From positions 46,995 through 110,994 of IMG/VR virus record IMGVR_UViG_3300027747_000004: 64,000 bases of DNA; one strand, given 5' to 3'. The notes beneath the pieces were generated by a model. The model searched no databases, was not told where the DNA came from, and saw only the letters and a program-made list of their open reading frames with translations. The translations under genes and the position numbers were made by a program. This document shows positions 49,979 to 59,915 of the stretch, one piece after another. Each line of letters begins with the position of its first letter. The first letter of the stretch is position 1. Source of the DNA: a virus.

Positions 49979-52900
49979 ATGGCACTACCCGTTGATCTTG
50001 GAACGTTTGACCCTGGGCAAGGCCAAGACGACAGTTGGGACAACATACCTGAGACCAAAACAGAAAAAGCAAAGCGCGTAGCAGCACAAGCGGCGCTTGA
50101 GTTTAATCCGCTCATGGCGCTGCGGACGCTGCAGGACGCGCCTGCCATTGCGTGGAACGCAACAGTTGCGCCATTGGCATCCATGTGGTCAGTGCCTGGG
50201 CAAGCAATTCAAAACAAAGGCGCCGAACTAATCTATGGTGCGCTAGGTGAGGAAGACCTAGCACGTGAAGCCCGTGATCGTGGCAACAACATTCAACCTG
50301 CAGACATGTCATTGCCTGTGCGCTCAGCATCAGGGCAAGCTGCGCAAGAAGCTATTGCTGATGCGTTTAAGGCGTCAAAGCTTGAAGGCGCACTTGGACT
50401 TCATATGCCTGCAAGCCGCGGCTTCAGCCCTAATGACCTGCGTGCTGCGGCAGGCGAAGTTCAAAACTTTGGCAAACAAGTCAGAGAAATACCCACAGAC
50501 TTTGCCAATGCCAAGGCGGGCACTACAAAGATAGACCCAATCACAGGCAAGCCTACGCTAGGTTCAGGTCTGTACGACATTGCACCAGGGCTTGACACAA
50601 TTGGAGAAGTTGGCCCATCAAGTGGCTCACGTGCAGCGCAGTTTGGCGCAGTGCGTATGCCGGGCACTCAAATTGCACGAGCACGTGACCCAGGCACAGG
50701 CAACTTGGTTACACCTGCGCAGGCTGAGTATGCTGATCTAAGTCAAATTGACAAGCTGCAACTTGCGCCTGAGCATAGCATTGACAAAACGCAAATGAGC
50801 CGCTCAGTGCTAGGCGACTATACTGACCGTTACCTGCAAAATAATGAGCTGCGTAACGGGTTGCAAAACTACTTTGACAGCAGGCTGGCTGCTGAGTACC
50901 CCGACGCGCCATCAAAGCGTAGTGCGCAACTTGCATTTGAAGCCCGTCACGGCGGCCGCTCATCGCAGTCTTACGCAGATGCCAAGGCTGAAATGATTGA
51001 CGACTTTGTCAAAACGCCTGAGGCTCAGCAACTTGCGCAGGCACAAGGCCAATTCCTACCTACAGTTGAAGACTACTTCAACCGGCATGATGCTGCCATG
51101 AAGTGGATATCTAACAACCTGTCCAATTATGCATCTAAGTTTGTTGGCACGTCCAATGACCCGCTTCTAAAAGCTGCGTCAGAAGGCTACACGTTCTTGC
51201 CTGCGAATGAGATACGCCAGCTTGGAAATTCCGCGGAGTCTTACGCTGAAAGCAATCGTCGTGCTGCTGGTATGCCTGGGTCTGCATTGCAAGACGCCAT
51301 TGACACTAAGCAAGCAGAGCTTGACAAGGCAACGCAAGACTTGACCACACTTGCTGAGTCCAACGCCGGCAATCTTGAGGCCACAAATACTGTTACCCGT
51401 GCGCAAGAAAAGCGCAAGAAGATTGCGCAAGAGCTTGAAAACTTGAAGCTTGGCGCTGCGTATGAGAACCTTGCTGACGCAGGCGTGCAGCCTACGACCA
51501 AGGAGAAATTGCTTAACTACTTGGACTACAATGAGCGGCAATTCTACCCAGACGTAACGCACCCCAACGTACCCAGTGATGCAACTGTGTACCGCGCAAC
51601 GCGTGAGTTTAACGAAACAGGCCTGAAGAACATTGCTAGGTCCGCGTACAATGACGTCATGCAAGGCAAACTAAGTCCTGACAATCTCAGCGCCAACTTG
51701 CCTGTTGACAAGTATGTGCGTCAAAAGTCTGCGGCTCGCATGCAAGAAGAAGCCAATGCTGCAGCTGCAAGAGCAACGTACGTGAATGACGCAAGCAAGG
51801 CAATTGCTGCGCGCAACGCAGCAGACCCTGCAGGCCAAGTCATTGGCAATACATTGGTGCTTGAGACAGACGCAAACACCCCGCATGATGTGGCACTGCA
51901 ACGTGCTAGTGACGCCACAGCTGTGCTTGACCATTGCGTTGGGCAAGGCGGCCGCGATGTAACATACACAAAAGAGAAGCACCCATTCACAGGCAACACA
52001 GCCGTGTATGAGCCTTTGCGCAACCCGATCACAGGCGAAGCAAACCCTAATGCAGGGCGGCAGGGGTCTGGGTATGTTGACACTGCACTCAATGGTTCAG
52101 GCATGTTGACACACATCAACGACGCTGAGACCAAGCTGCCTGTTGCAACGCTGCAGTTGCACAAAGACCACAATGGTTACAGCCTTGGCTACGTGTCTGG
52201 GCCCACAACGTCAAGAAATGAGACTAATGGGCCTATTGACCCCAAGTACCACCAAGCAATTGCTGATTACTTAAACAAGCGTGGCGACATTACCCATGCA
52301 GGCTCCAACATAAGCGATAACACAAGCATTCTTGACCTGCAAGAAGATCGTGCAGCTGCACGCATTCTTGGTGTACCACGCCCAAGCGACATTTCTGCTG
52401 CGCATCCAGACCTGCCGCGGTTTATGACAGAAGACGCATTGAAAGAGTACACAGCTGGTGTTGCGGCGCAAAAAACAGCAGCACAGCAAAACTTCTTGCC
52501 TACGTCAAGCAACACTGACACAATTGAGTCATTGCAACAGGCACTTAATGACGCATATGTCGAGCATGGAAGCGCAAGGCGTGACAACGATCTTGACGCT
52601 GCAGAAAACGCAATTTCTCGCATAAATGACTTAGAAGCTCGAATTGGGCGTGCACGCAATGACCAACGTCTTGCAGCTAATCACGCAAATCCTGCTGAGT
52701 ACCTATACAACGACTTTGCGCCACTCGGCGAGGCGTTATTTTTGACGTCACAGCAAATGCGTAATGGGCAAGCTGCAATTGACGCCATCCATGCCTATTT
52801 TGATGAAAATCGATTGCAAGACAATAGCCTTTACGCAGGCCAAGCGCTGGGGCACCCTGCAATAGACGAAGTGCTGCATGACAATGAGGCGCAGCGCATA

Positions 52901-54274
52901 CTTTCAGGATTGTCGCATGACACTCGCAATGCTGTTGGGCAATACTTCCGCGACTTGCCTGACAATGACAGAATGGCAATGCCTCGCGTAATAGCGCGCA
53001 TGTCAGACCCTGAGTTATATAGTCAAATTAGCAATGCGCAAATTGCGCGTTTGCCTGAAATCTTTGCGCAGTTGGGGCAGTTCTTTGATGCCAACCCTCA
53101 ACATTTCCCATCCATTTTGGCGTTTGCAGATGAGATGCGGCATGATCGTCCCATGCCTATGCCTATGCCTGGGCAGTCGCAGCAATCATACGATCCTGCG
53201 CAACTTGAGCTTGCATTGCGGCTACTCACAAACGAGCGTCTTGCGCAAGGCCAAATTGCTGCACGTGCTGCACGTGCTGCCCCTGCTGCGCAGCCTGAAG
53301 CTGCTCTTGGCGGTGACTGGGAAGTAGATACTACACACCCAGCAAACCAAACTGCTGCGCAGCAAGAAGCTGACTTAAGTGCACGTATGGCGCGTTTGCG
53401 CAATGGCGATTTTGCGCAGCAAGTAGCTACAAACCAAGCTGCCGGCACGGGTCTTATTGGCGCACGCTACGACGAACTGCAGCAAAACATAACAAACACG
53501 CAACGGCATCTTGTCAATGTTGCAGTAGAGCGCATTGCAAACCAAGCACAAGCGCATGGCATTGATAGCCCAGCTGAAGTTGCCGGCTTAATTCGTCGTC
53601 GTAACAATGTGTTTGGGTCAGCCACAGTGCCACTAACTGACTTTACGCCAAGCATGGTAGAACTTCTTGCACGCGATGTAAGTGATACAATTGAGGCACG
53701 CAACAACGCAGTTGCTCGTACGCAGCAACAGCAACTTGAAGCTCCGCCACAAGAAGCCGCAGCGCCACGTGGCTGGAACACTGTTGAGCCTGAGCCGCAT
53801 GTTCAGCAGGCACGTGACTTAGCGCAGCATCTAGAAAATCAGTTTTACGACAATTTGCGTGCAGATAGCAGTGATCGCCTTAACGCAATAACGCATGATA
53901 TTGACCGACTATCGGGCGACACCAGACGTGGCGCATGGCGCAATTTGTTTGGCGGGCTCCCTGTTGATGCGCAACACATGTACTCAGATGAACTTGCTAA
54001 TGGCGTCATTCGCCAGTTGCGTGAGTTGCAAGATCGCGAGCTTATGTCGCTTGGGCAGTATATCATGAACATGATAGATGAAAGCCTCATAGGCAATTCT
54101 GAAGGCACACATGCAAGACGTATTATTGACGACACGATTACGCAACTTGAGAATCGCGGTGAGCAAGGCTGGGAAGATGTACTTGGCGCAGAGGCGCAAG
54201 AATACGAGTACTCACCATCACTGCGTGACGCTGTACTACGTGAAATGCGCATACTACGCACTGCTTATGAATAA
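49979..54274 (+). CDS. Very large protein with PcfJ-like domain between terminase and portal (1431 aa)
   Basis: The gene starts two bases after the terminase stop and ends eight bases before the portal. Most of the protein is helical, Ala/Gln/Asn-rich, with coiled-coil-like stretches (about 420-500 and 820-870). Around residues 640-765 a different domain appears: DATAVLDHCVGQGG, SGMLTHINDAETKLPVATLQL and GYSLGYVSGPTTSRNETNGP, the layout of PcfJ-like domains (HCVG, then an IxSLxD-like strand and a QIxGxxN-like end). PcfJ proteins are found on plasmids and phages with unproved functions. Length and position suggest a virion or injected protein; no catalytic set was identified. Confidence 0.55.
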   Translation: MALPVDLGTFDPGQGQDDSWDNIPETKTEKAKRVAAQAALEFNPLMALRTLQDAPAIAWNATVAPLASMWSVPGQAIQNKGAELIYGALGEEDLAREARDRGNNIQPADMSLPVRSASGQAAQEAIADAFKASKLEGALGLHMPASRGFSPNDLRAAAGEVQNFGKQVREIPTDFANAKAGTTKIDPITGKPTLGSGLYDIAPGLDTIGEVGPSSGSRAAQFGAVRMPGTQIARARDPGTGNLVTPAQAEYADLSQIDKLQLAPEHSIDKTQMSRSVLGDYTDRYLQNNELRNGLQNYFDSRLAAEYPDAPSKRSAQLAFEARHGGRSSQSYADAKAEMIDDFVKTPEAQQLAQAQGQFLPTVEDYFNRHDAAMKWISNNLSNYASKFVGTSNDPLLKAASEGYTFLPANEIRQLGNSAESYAESNRRAAGMPGSALQDAIDTKQAELDKATQDLTTLAESNAGNLEATNTVTRAQEKRKKIAQELENLKLGAAYENLADAGVQPTTKEKLLNYLDYNERQFYPDVTHPNVPSDATVYRATREFNETGLKNIARSAYNDVMQGKLSPDNLSANLPVDKYVRQKSAARMQEEANAAAARATYVNDASKAIAARNAADPAGQVIGNTLVLETDANTPHDVALQRASDATAVLDHCVGQGGRDVTYTKEKHPFTGNTAVYEPLRNPITGEANPNAGRQGSGYVDTALNGSGMLTHINDAETKLPVATLQLHKDHNGYSLGYVSGPTTSRNETNGPIDPKYHQAIADYLNKRGDITHAGSNISDNTSILDLQEDRAAARILGVPRPSDISAAHPDLPRFMTEDALKEYTAGVAAQKTAAQQNFLPTSSNTDTIESLQQALNDAYVEHGSARRDNDLDAAENAISRINDLEARIGRARNDQRLAANHANPAEYLYNDFAPLGEALFLTSQQMRNGQAAIDAIHAYFDENRLQDNSLYAGQALGHPAIDEVLHDNEAQRILSGLSHDTRNAVGQYFRDLPDNDRMAMPRVIARMSDPELYSQISNAQIARLPEIFAQLGQFFDANPQHFPSILAFADEMRHDRPMPMPMPGQSQQSYDPAQLELALRLLTNERLAQGQIAARAARAAPAAQPEAALGGDWEVDTTHPANQTAAQQEADLSARMARLRNGDFAQQVATNQAAGTGLIGARYDELQQNITNTQRHLVNVAVERIANQAQAHGIDSPAEVAGLIRRRNNVFGSATVPLTDFTPSMVELLARDVSDTIEARNNAVARTQQQQLEAPPQEAAAPRGWNTVEPEPHVQQARDLAQHLENQFYDNLRADSSDRLNAITHDIDRLSGDTRRGAWRNLFGGLPVDAQHMYSDELANGVIRQLRELQDRELMSLGQYIMNMIDESLIGNSEGTHARRIIDDTITQLENRGEQGWEDVLGAEAQEYEYSPSLRDAVLREMRILRTAYE

Positions 54275-54282
54275 GGAACACC

Positions 54283-56778
54283 ATGGCTCTTGAAATGCCC
54301 ATCCCACAAGACTATGACCGCTTTATTGACGGCATTGCTGACGAGCCTGAGGCGCATGAGTCTGAAGTCGAGCTTTTCAGCAATGTCGACTCTGACGTTG
54401 AAGAGCTAGAAGACGGCTCAGCAATTGTTCATATGCCCGATCTCAAAGGGCCTGATGATGACCCTGACTTCTACGAAAACTTGGCAGACACGCTTGATAG
54501 TGGAATGCTTGGCGAGCTAGCAATCAAGTACTTGGATTTGATTGAGAAAGACAAAGAAGCTCGTGAAGATCGTGACAAGCAATACGAAGACGGGCTGCGT
54601 CGTACAGGCCTTGGCGCAGATGCGCCGGGCGGAGCGCAGTTCTTAGGCGCATCAAAGGTGGTCCATCCTGTCATGGCCGAGGCGTGTGTGGACTTCGCGG
54701 CACGTGCCATTAAAGAACTATTTCCTGCGGACGGACCTGTCAAGACGAAGATCGTGGGTGACATGGGGCAGGACAAAGTTGATCGTGCAGAGCGCAAACG
54801 CGACTACATGAACTGGCAATTGACTGAGCAAATTGAAGAGTACCGCGACGAGCAAGAGCAAATGCTTACGCAACTGCCACTTGGCGGATCGCAATACATC
54901 AAAATGTGGTGGGATGACCAGCTGCGTCGCCCACGTGCAGAGTTCATTCCCATTGACAACATTTACTTGCCATTTGCAGCAGGCAACTTCTACACTGCCA
55001 GTCGCATGACTGAAGTGCAAGACATCACGCAAGAAGAATACGACATGCGTGTTGACACAGGGTTGTATGTTGACACTGACATCTTCAGAACGTCAATGGC
55101 GCCTGATGAGACCAAGGCTGAAAAAGCCAACGACAAGATTGAAGGTCGCCGTCAAAAAGCTGAGAATATCGATGGCGTGCGCCGTGTATTCCACATTTGC
55201 ACGTGGTTGAATCTTGAAGACGACAAGTTTAGCGAAGGTGAACGTGCGCCCTACATTCTCATGATTGATGAGACATCACGTGATGTGGTAGGCCTGTATC
55301 GCAATTGGGAGAATGGCGATGATGCGCGTGCTAAGCTTGATTGGATCATTGAGTTTAAGTTCATTCCTTGGCGAGGTGCTTATGCAATCGGGCTTCCACA
55401 TCTTATTGGAGGCTTGTCTGCTGCTCTCACCGGTGCTTTGCGTGCTTTGCTTGACTCAGCGCACATCAACAACGCGCCCACAATGCTTAAGCTTAAAGGC
55501 GCAAAGATCTCCGGCCAAAGCACTGTCATTGAGCCTACACAAGTAGCAGAGATCGAAGGCGCGCCGGGCGTGGATGACATTCGCAAGATTGCCATGCCTG
55601 TGCCGTTCAATGGCCCAAGCCCGGTGCTGCTGCAATTGCTTGGCATCTTAACCGATGCTGCAAAAGGCGTGGTCACCACCAGCGAAGAAAAGATTGCTGA
55701 TGTCACATCTAACGCGCCTGTAGGCACCACACAAGCTTTGATTGAGCAAGGCGCTGCGGTGTTTAGCTCCATCCACTCACGACTGCATGACTCGCAACGT
55801 CGTGTTTTCAAGGTGCTGGCGCGTATCAACCGCTGGTACTTGGATGAGCAGCGCAAGAGTGAGATGTCGCAAGACATGAAAGTCACTCAAGCTGACTTCA
55901 CATCTAACTCTGACGTCATCCCGGTCAGCGACCCACACATCTTTGCTGAAAGCCAACGTTATGCGCAAATCCAGACGCTTGCTGCTCGTGCACAAGCAAA
56001 CCCCGATTTGTACAACCGCTTGGAAGTTGAAAAGCGTATCTTAAAGCAGATCAAGCTGCCTGATATTCCTGCAGTGCTGCCTGACCCTCAAGAATTGCAT
56101 GACATGAACCCTGCGCTTGAGAATGTTGCCATGACAATTGGCAAGCCGGTTGGCGCCTTCCCTGCGCAAGATCATATTGCGCACTTCAAAGTGCATTTGG
56201 CGTACGCTATGGATCCACTGTTTGGTGGCAATCCTGCTATTGCGCCTGGGTTTATCCCGCAATGCTTGGAGCACTTAAAGCAGCACTTGACGCTGTGGTA
56301 CCTTACCATGGCAGATGGCTACACTAGCACGGCACTTGGGCACCCATACAATGTGCTCAAAGTGGAGCCTACCATGCGTGAAGCGCAGCAGTTGCTTGCA
56401 GTTGCAGCGCAACACGTGCATCAAGACGCTGCTGAGCAATTGCAGCAGGTGGGCCAAGTGATGGCGCAAATGATGCAGCAACTCCAGCAAATGTCGCAAC
56501 AATCTGCACCGCCTGACCCAAGTATCATGGCCCAGGTGCAAATGCTGGGTCAAACAGCAATGGCTGAGACGCAACGCAAAGCGCAAAAAGACCAAGCTGA
56601 CGTGCAACTTGCTCAGCAAAAACTGCAAGCGCAGCAAGTTGAAAACACTGAGAATAACATGGTCCAAGAACGAATCAAGGCAGCGGAACTTTCGAGGGAC
56701 GCTGTAAAGCTGCAGCATGAGCAACTGCAAACTTCACTTGCTGCTCAACGTGAAATGCAATCTAATATAGGAGCTTAA
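54283..56778 (+). CDS. Portal protein, copy B (complete, 831 aa)
   Basis: The complete portal has an acidic N-terminus (about 1-75), a region with LGASKVVHPVMAEACVDFAA and LFPADGPVKTKIVGDMGQDK (about 120-165), the clip/stem core IEFKFIPWRGAYAIGLPHLI to LLDSAHINNAPTMLKLKGAK (about 350-410), and a Gln-rich C-terminal coiled coil (about 705-830). Copy A (3-1712) matches from about residue 320. The ribosome binding site is AAGGAAC. Composition is lower in G+C than copy A over the matching segment. Confidence 0.85.
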   Translation: MALEMPIPQDYDRFIDGIADEPEAHESEVELFSNVDSDVEELEDGSAIVHMPDLKGPDDDPDFYENLADTLDSGMLGELAIKYLDLIEKDKEAREDRDKQYEDGLRRTGLGADAPGGAQFLGASKVVHPVMAEACVDFAARAIKELFPADGPVKTKIVGDMGQDKVDRAERKRDYMNWQLTEQIEEYRDEQEQMLTQLPLGGSQYIKMWWDDQLRRPRAEFIPIDNIYLPFAAGNFYTASRMTEVQDITQEEYDMRVDTGLYVDTDIFRTSMAPDETKAEKANDKIEGRRQKAENIDGVRRVFHICTWLNLEDDKFSEGERAPYILMIDETSRDVVGLYRNWENGDDARAKLDWIIEFKFIPWRGAYAIGLPHLIGGLSAALTGALRALLDSAHINNAPTMLKLKGAKISGQSTVIEPTQVAEIEGAPGVDDIRKIAMPVPFNGPSPVLLQLLGILTDAAKGVVTTSEEKIADVTSNAPVGTTQALIEQGAAVFSSIHSRLHDSQRRVFKVLARINRWYLDEQRKSEMSQDMKVTQADFTSNSDVIPVSDPHIFAESQRYAQIQTLAARAQANPDLYNRLEVEKRILKQIKLPDIPAVLPDPQELHDMNPALENVAMTIGKPVGAFPAQDHIAHFKVHLAYAMDPLFGGNPAIAPGFIPQCLEHLKQHLTLWYLTMADGYTSTALGHPYNVLKVEPTMREAQQLLAVAAQHVHQDAAEQLQQVGQVMAQMMQQLQQMSQQSAPPDPSIMAQVQMLGQTAMAETQRKAQKDQADVQLAQQKLQAQQVENTENNMVQERIKAAELSRDAVKLQHEQLQTSLAAQREMQSNIGA

Positions 56779-56779
56779 T

Positions 56780-57121
56780 ATGAGCGAAGCAATCAACATG
56801 CACAAGCGCATTGCCATGGGTGAATCCGGTGCTGAAACTCACATGAAACGTGGCGGCAAAGTCGCCAAGTTTGCCAAAGGCGGGTCTGTAAAGAAGCCTG
56901 CCGAGATTATGTGGGATGAAGCACCTTCTGCACAGAAAAATAAGATGGGTGCGTATTCTGAAAAAGAAGCACAAACTCGAATTAATGATAGCAGCCAAAA
57001 GCTTCCTTACGCGAAGCCTACAGGCAAAATTGCCACCATGAAAAAAGGTGGGCATGCTAAAGGCGGACTCACAATTGCGATTGTGGCGCCTATGAAGAAG
57101 AGTGCCGGTCGAGCACGCTAA
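56780..57121 (+). CDS. Small KKGG-motif protein after the portal, copy B (113 aa)
   Basis: The start follows TAGGAGC, one base after the portal stop. It begins MSEAINMHKRIAMGESGAET and contains KRGGKVAKFAKGGSVKK and ATMKKGGHAKGG, the same tags as in the larger Lys/Gly repeat proteins. It is the longer counterpart of the 51-aa gene at 1696 in copy A. Basic, probably disordered; structural or DNA-associated role inferred from context. Confidence 0.6.
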   Translation: MSEAINMHKRIAMGESGAETHMKRGGKVAKFAKGGSVKKPAEIMWDEAPSAQKNKMGAYSEKEAQTRINDSSQKLPYAKPTGKIATMKKGGHAKGGLTIAIVAPMKKSAGRAR

Positions 57122-57306
57122 TGCGAATTAGCGCACTCATAACCCTGATTAAGCAAAAGCAGCTGGAGATTGCTGACTCGATGGCACAAGGCCATTGTTC
57201 AAATTTTGAGAGCTACTTGCGCTTAACAGGGCGTCACGCAGGTTTGGAAGAAACCTTGCAGATTATCAACAACCTACTTGAAGAGGAAAAAAGAGATGAC
57301 ATTTGA
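57121..57306 (+). CDS. Small helical protein, copy B (61 aa)
   Basis: The start overlaps the previous stop by one base (TAATG). The protein is the counterpart of the GTG-started gene at 1848-2018, here with an ATG. It is helical with a GRHAGLEETLQIINNLLEEE end, and overlaps the GroES-like gene by 11 bases. Function unknown. Confidence 0.65.
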   Translation: MRISALITLIKQKQLEIADSMAQGHCSNFESYLRLTGRHAGLEETLQIINNLLEEEKRDDI

Positions 57307-57715
57307 TGTCGAACAAACGCTTGAAGAAGCGTTTCCAGTAATTGATCCGCTTATGGCGCCGTACGGCGCCCGTGTTCTCGTGCAGTTGAGAGCAGTGAAA
57401 GATAAGGTGACAAGTTCTGGCATTTACATCCCAGAGGAGTCTAAAGAGACCGAGAAATGGAACACCATGATCGGTAAAGTCTTGGCTGTTGGGCCTATTG
57501 CGTTCAAAAAGCGAGACACTATGGAGCCATGGCCGGAAGGTGTATGGTGCCAAGTTGGCGACTTTGTTCGCGTGCCTAAGTGGGGCGGCGATCGTTGGGA
57601 AGTAGACTTTGAAGAAAATGGCGCAAAAGGCAAAGCGCTGTTCACGTTCTTTAATGACCATGAGATTATTGGCAAAGTGACCGGTGACCCTCGTGCGATT
57701 AAAGCTTTCATCTAA
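57296..57715 (+). CDS. GroES-like co-chaperonin, copy B
   Basis: The core (YGARVLVQLRAVKDKVTSSG, TEKWNTMIGKVLAVGPIAF, VGDFVRVPKWGGDRW) matches copy A, with a shorter N-terminal extension. The start at 57296 lies inside the end of the previous gene and follows GAGGAAAA; the in-frame ATG at 57278 is not preferred because it precedes the site. Role as in copy A: helping host GroEL fold the capsid protein. Confidence 0.75.
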   Translation: MTFDVEQTLEEAFPVIDPLMAPYGARVLVQLRAVKDKVTSSGIYIPEESKETEKWNTMIGKVLAVGPIAFKKRDTMEPWPEGVWCQVGDFVRVPKWGGDRWEVDFEENGAKGKALFTFFNDHEIIGKVTGDPRAIKAFI

Positions 57716-57733
57716 GTTTTGAAGGGAAAACTT

Positions 57734-58723
57734 ATGACTTCTACAGATAAGATGGAAATGCAGGTGGCGGAAGAGCAAGATGGCGGCGCAGTCGTTGTTT
57801 TGCCTGACAATATTGCATCTCCGCAAGCAGATACTGATTCGTTGGTGCACTCAGATGGCTCGGGCACGGACGATATGGGTGGTTCATCACAACAAAATGA
57901 TGGATTGGACCACGACCCCAACCGCGAAGCCATTCGTGCTGCACGGCGGGAAGAGCGAAAGCTCAAAAAGCAGCTTCACCGTGAAAAAGCACGTGAATCT
58001 TCACACTTGGTCAACGCTCTGAAGCAGCAAAATCAAGCTTTGTCAGAGCGACTAGCCAATATTGAGCAGCGAACGTCAGGCGCAGAGCTTGCGCGCGTTG
58101 ATAAAGCCATTGAAGATGCTGGCGTGCAGGTTGAATACGCCAAAATGAAGATGCAAAATGCCGTTGAAAGCAAAGACGGGCAAGGCGTAACCACTGCGCA
58201 GCAAATGTGGTTTGACGCACAGCGTAAATTGGAGTCTTTGACCTCTTTGAAGCAGCAGGCTACCAAGCAAATGTCGCAGCCTAAGCAAAACATTGCGCAG
58301 CCTGACCCAATTGTTAAGCAAATGGCATCTGAGTGGATGGAAGAGAACCCATGGTATGACCCTAGTGGCAAGAATGAGGAGTCTCAAATTGCCCAAGTCA
58401 TTGATAAGCGCCTTACAAGTGAAGGTTTTGACCCCACGACTCAAGAATATTGGGACGAATTGAGTGATCGATTGCAAAAGTACATACCAAATTCTCAGAG
58501 ACAGGGGTATAATGACTCTAATGCAAGAACCCAAAGGCCCAGGTCTGTTATGACAAGTTCAGGTCGTGAAACTACCGCAACTACAAAATCGAATGAGTTT
58601 CGATTGAGTCCCGCACGTGTGCAGGCAATGAAAGACGCAGGTTTGTGGAACGACCCAACAGCACGTCAAAATGCCATTCGCAAATATGCTGAATGGGACC
58701 GTAGTAACAAGACAAGGAGCTAA
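57734..58723 (+). CDS. Scaffolding-like protein, copy B
   Basis: The start at 57734 follows AAGGGAAAA; an in-frame ATG at 57719 is ignored. Layout is as in copy A: acidic, flexible N-terminus, a coiled coil (about 75-190, HLVNALKQQNQALSERLANI), Gln-rich linker, and a conserved end FRLSPARVQAMKDAGLWNDP. The conserved C-terminal block across otherwise diverged sequence suggests a capsid-contact segment. Confidence 0.6.
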   Translation: MTSTDKMEMQVAEEQDGGAVVVLPDNIASPQADTDSLVHSDGSGTDDMGGSSQQNDGLDHDPNREAIRAARREERKLKKQLHREKARESSHLVNALKQQNQALSERLANIEQRTSGAELARVDKAIEDAGVQVEYAKMKMQNAVESKDGQGVTTAQQMWFDAQRKLESLTSLKQQATKQMSQPKQNIAQPDPIVKQMASEWMEENPWYDPSGKNEESQIAQVIDKRLTSEGFDPTTQEYWDELSDRLQKYIPNSQRQGYNDSNARTQRPRSVMTSSGRETTATTKSNEFRLSPARVQAMKDAGLWNDPTARQNAIRKYAEWDRSNKTRS

Positions 58724-58725
58724 TC

Positions 58726-59259
58726 ATGGATGACCGTTTGAAACGAAATAATCGCCTCGGCCGTGAGTCACGTGGGCAAGAAGACGCATCGCGTCGTGCA
58801 CCCGAGGAACAGTTTGTATCGTCTGAGGAGCGCCGTAGGGCATTCCGTTCGGAGTGGCTGCAAGAAGCACTTCCGACCCCACCTGAGATTTCGGGTTTTC
58901 ATTTGTGCTGGCTTTCTTCTAACAACCAGTATGACCCCATTCATAAACGCACACGCTTGGGCTATACGCCCGTGAAAGCCGAGGAATTGCCCGGCTTTGA
59001 GACTTATAAAGTCAAAGCAGGCGAGCATGAAGGCTTTGTTGCATGCAACGAAATGCTTTTGTACAAAATCCCAATGGACATTTATCAGGACTTAATGGCA
59101 GAAATGCATCATTACGCTCCGTTGGATGAACAAGAAAAGATTCAAGTACAGCAAAATCAGTTGCTTGGTGCCAAAGACCGCGGTGGCCAACCACTGGTGC
59201 GTATTGAAGGCGACGGCATGAAATTTGACCAAACCGCACCCGTACCGATGTTCGGGTAA
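58726..59259 (+). CDS. Conserved head-cassette protein, copy B
   Basis: The 177-aa protein matches 3535-4083, with the shared FHLCWLSSNNQYDPIHKR, RLGYTPVKAEELPGFE and KAGEHEGFVACNEMLLYKIP stretches. Conservation is highest there, so this part is likely the structural core. Function unknown; position implies head assembly. Confidence 0.6.
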   Translation: MDDRLKRNNRLGRESRGQEDASRRAPEEQFVSSEERRRAFRSEWLQEALPTPPEISGFHLCWLSSNNQYDPIHKRTRLGYTPVKAEELPGFETYKVKAGEHEGFVACNEMLLYKIPMDIYQDLMAEMHHYAPLDEQEKIQVQQNQLLGAKDRGGQPLVRIEGDGMKFDQTAPVPMFG

Positions 59260-59277
59260 CACAATTTAGGAGTTTTT

Positions 59278-59871
59278 ATGAGTGCTACCTCTGCTCCGTT
59301 CGGTTTGCGTCCCGCGTTTCATCCTTCGGGTCTGGATCGTGCTCAGGCGCTTACCAACGGTATTACCTCTGGCTATAGCAATAACATTCTGAAAGGACAA
59401 CCTGTTGCATACAGCGCGTCTGCAGGCGTTATTGTCCCTCTTCTCACTGCACCTGCTGCTGGCTCTGCCGTAGCTTGGTCCGGCGCATTCCAAGGTGTTG
59501 AGTTTACTGACACCACTGGACGTCGTCGTGTATCCAACTACTGGCCTGCTAGTACGTCTGCTACCAACATCATTGCGTATTTCTACAATGACAACAACAT
59601 TGTGTATGAAATTCAATCTGATGGCACTATGGCACAAACCACTATTGGTGGTGAGTACAACTTCACTAATACAACCTCGGGCTCTACTGTTACAGGCTTG
59701 TCGCAGTGCACTTTGGGTGCTTCGACCGCTGCAAGTAATGGCGTGCAAGGTCAAATGCGTGTAGTTGACATTTCTGACGTACCCGGCAATGCTTGGGGTG
59801 ATGCATATGTCATCGTTCGTGTTGTTAATGCGCAGTCGCAGTTCTTCGGCGCTTTCACTGCTATTGCATAA
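59278..59871 (+). CDS. Capsid decoration-like protein, copy B
   Basis: The 197-aa protein is homologous to 4097-4696; the first ~25 residues and the last 14 are nearly unchanged, while the middle varies. The 5' start and the 3' end lie in DNA patches of high identity with copy A. Same interpretation as copy A. Confidence 0.55.
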   Translation: MSATSAPFGLRPAFHPSGLDRAQALTNGITSGYSNNILKGQPVAYSASAGVIVPLLTAPAAGSAVAWSGAFQGVEFTDTTGRRRVSNYWPASTSATNIIAYFYNDNNIVYEIQSDGTMAQTTIGGEYNFTNTTSGSTVTGLSQCTLGASTAASNGVQGQMRVVDISDVPGNAWGDAYVIVRVVNAQSQFFGAFTAIA

Positions 59872-59915
59872 GGAGAATAAATAATGGCTGCACCAATGAG
59901 AAGTACGGACTTTCG
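59830..59915 (+). repeat. 86-nt near-identical boundary patch (partner 4655-4740)
   Basis: Second member of the pair described at 4655-4740, at offset 55,175. This offset differs from the 54,480 found at 8568/63048 because the genes in between differ in length in the two copies. Confidence 0.85.
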
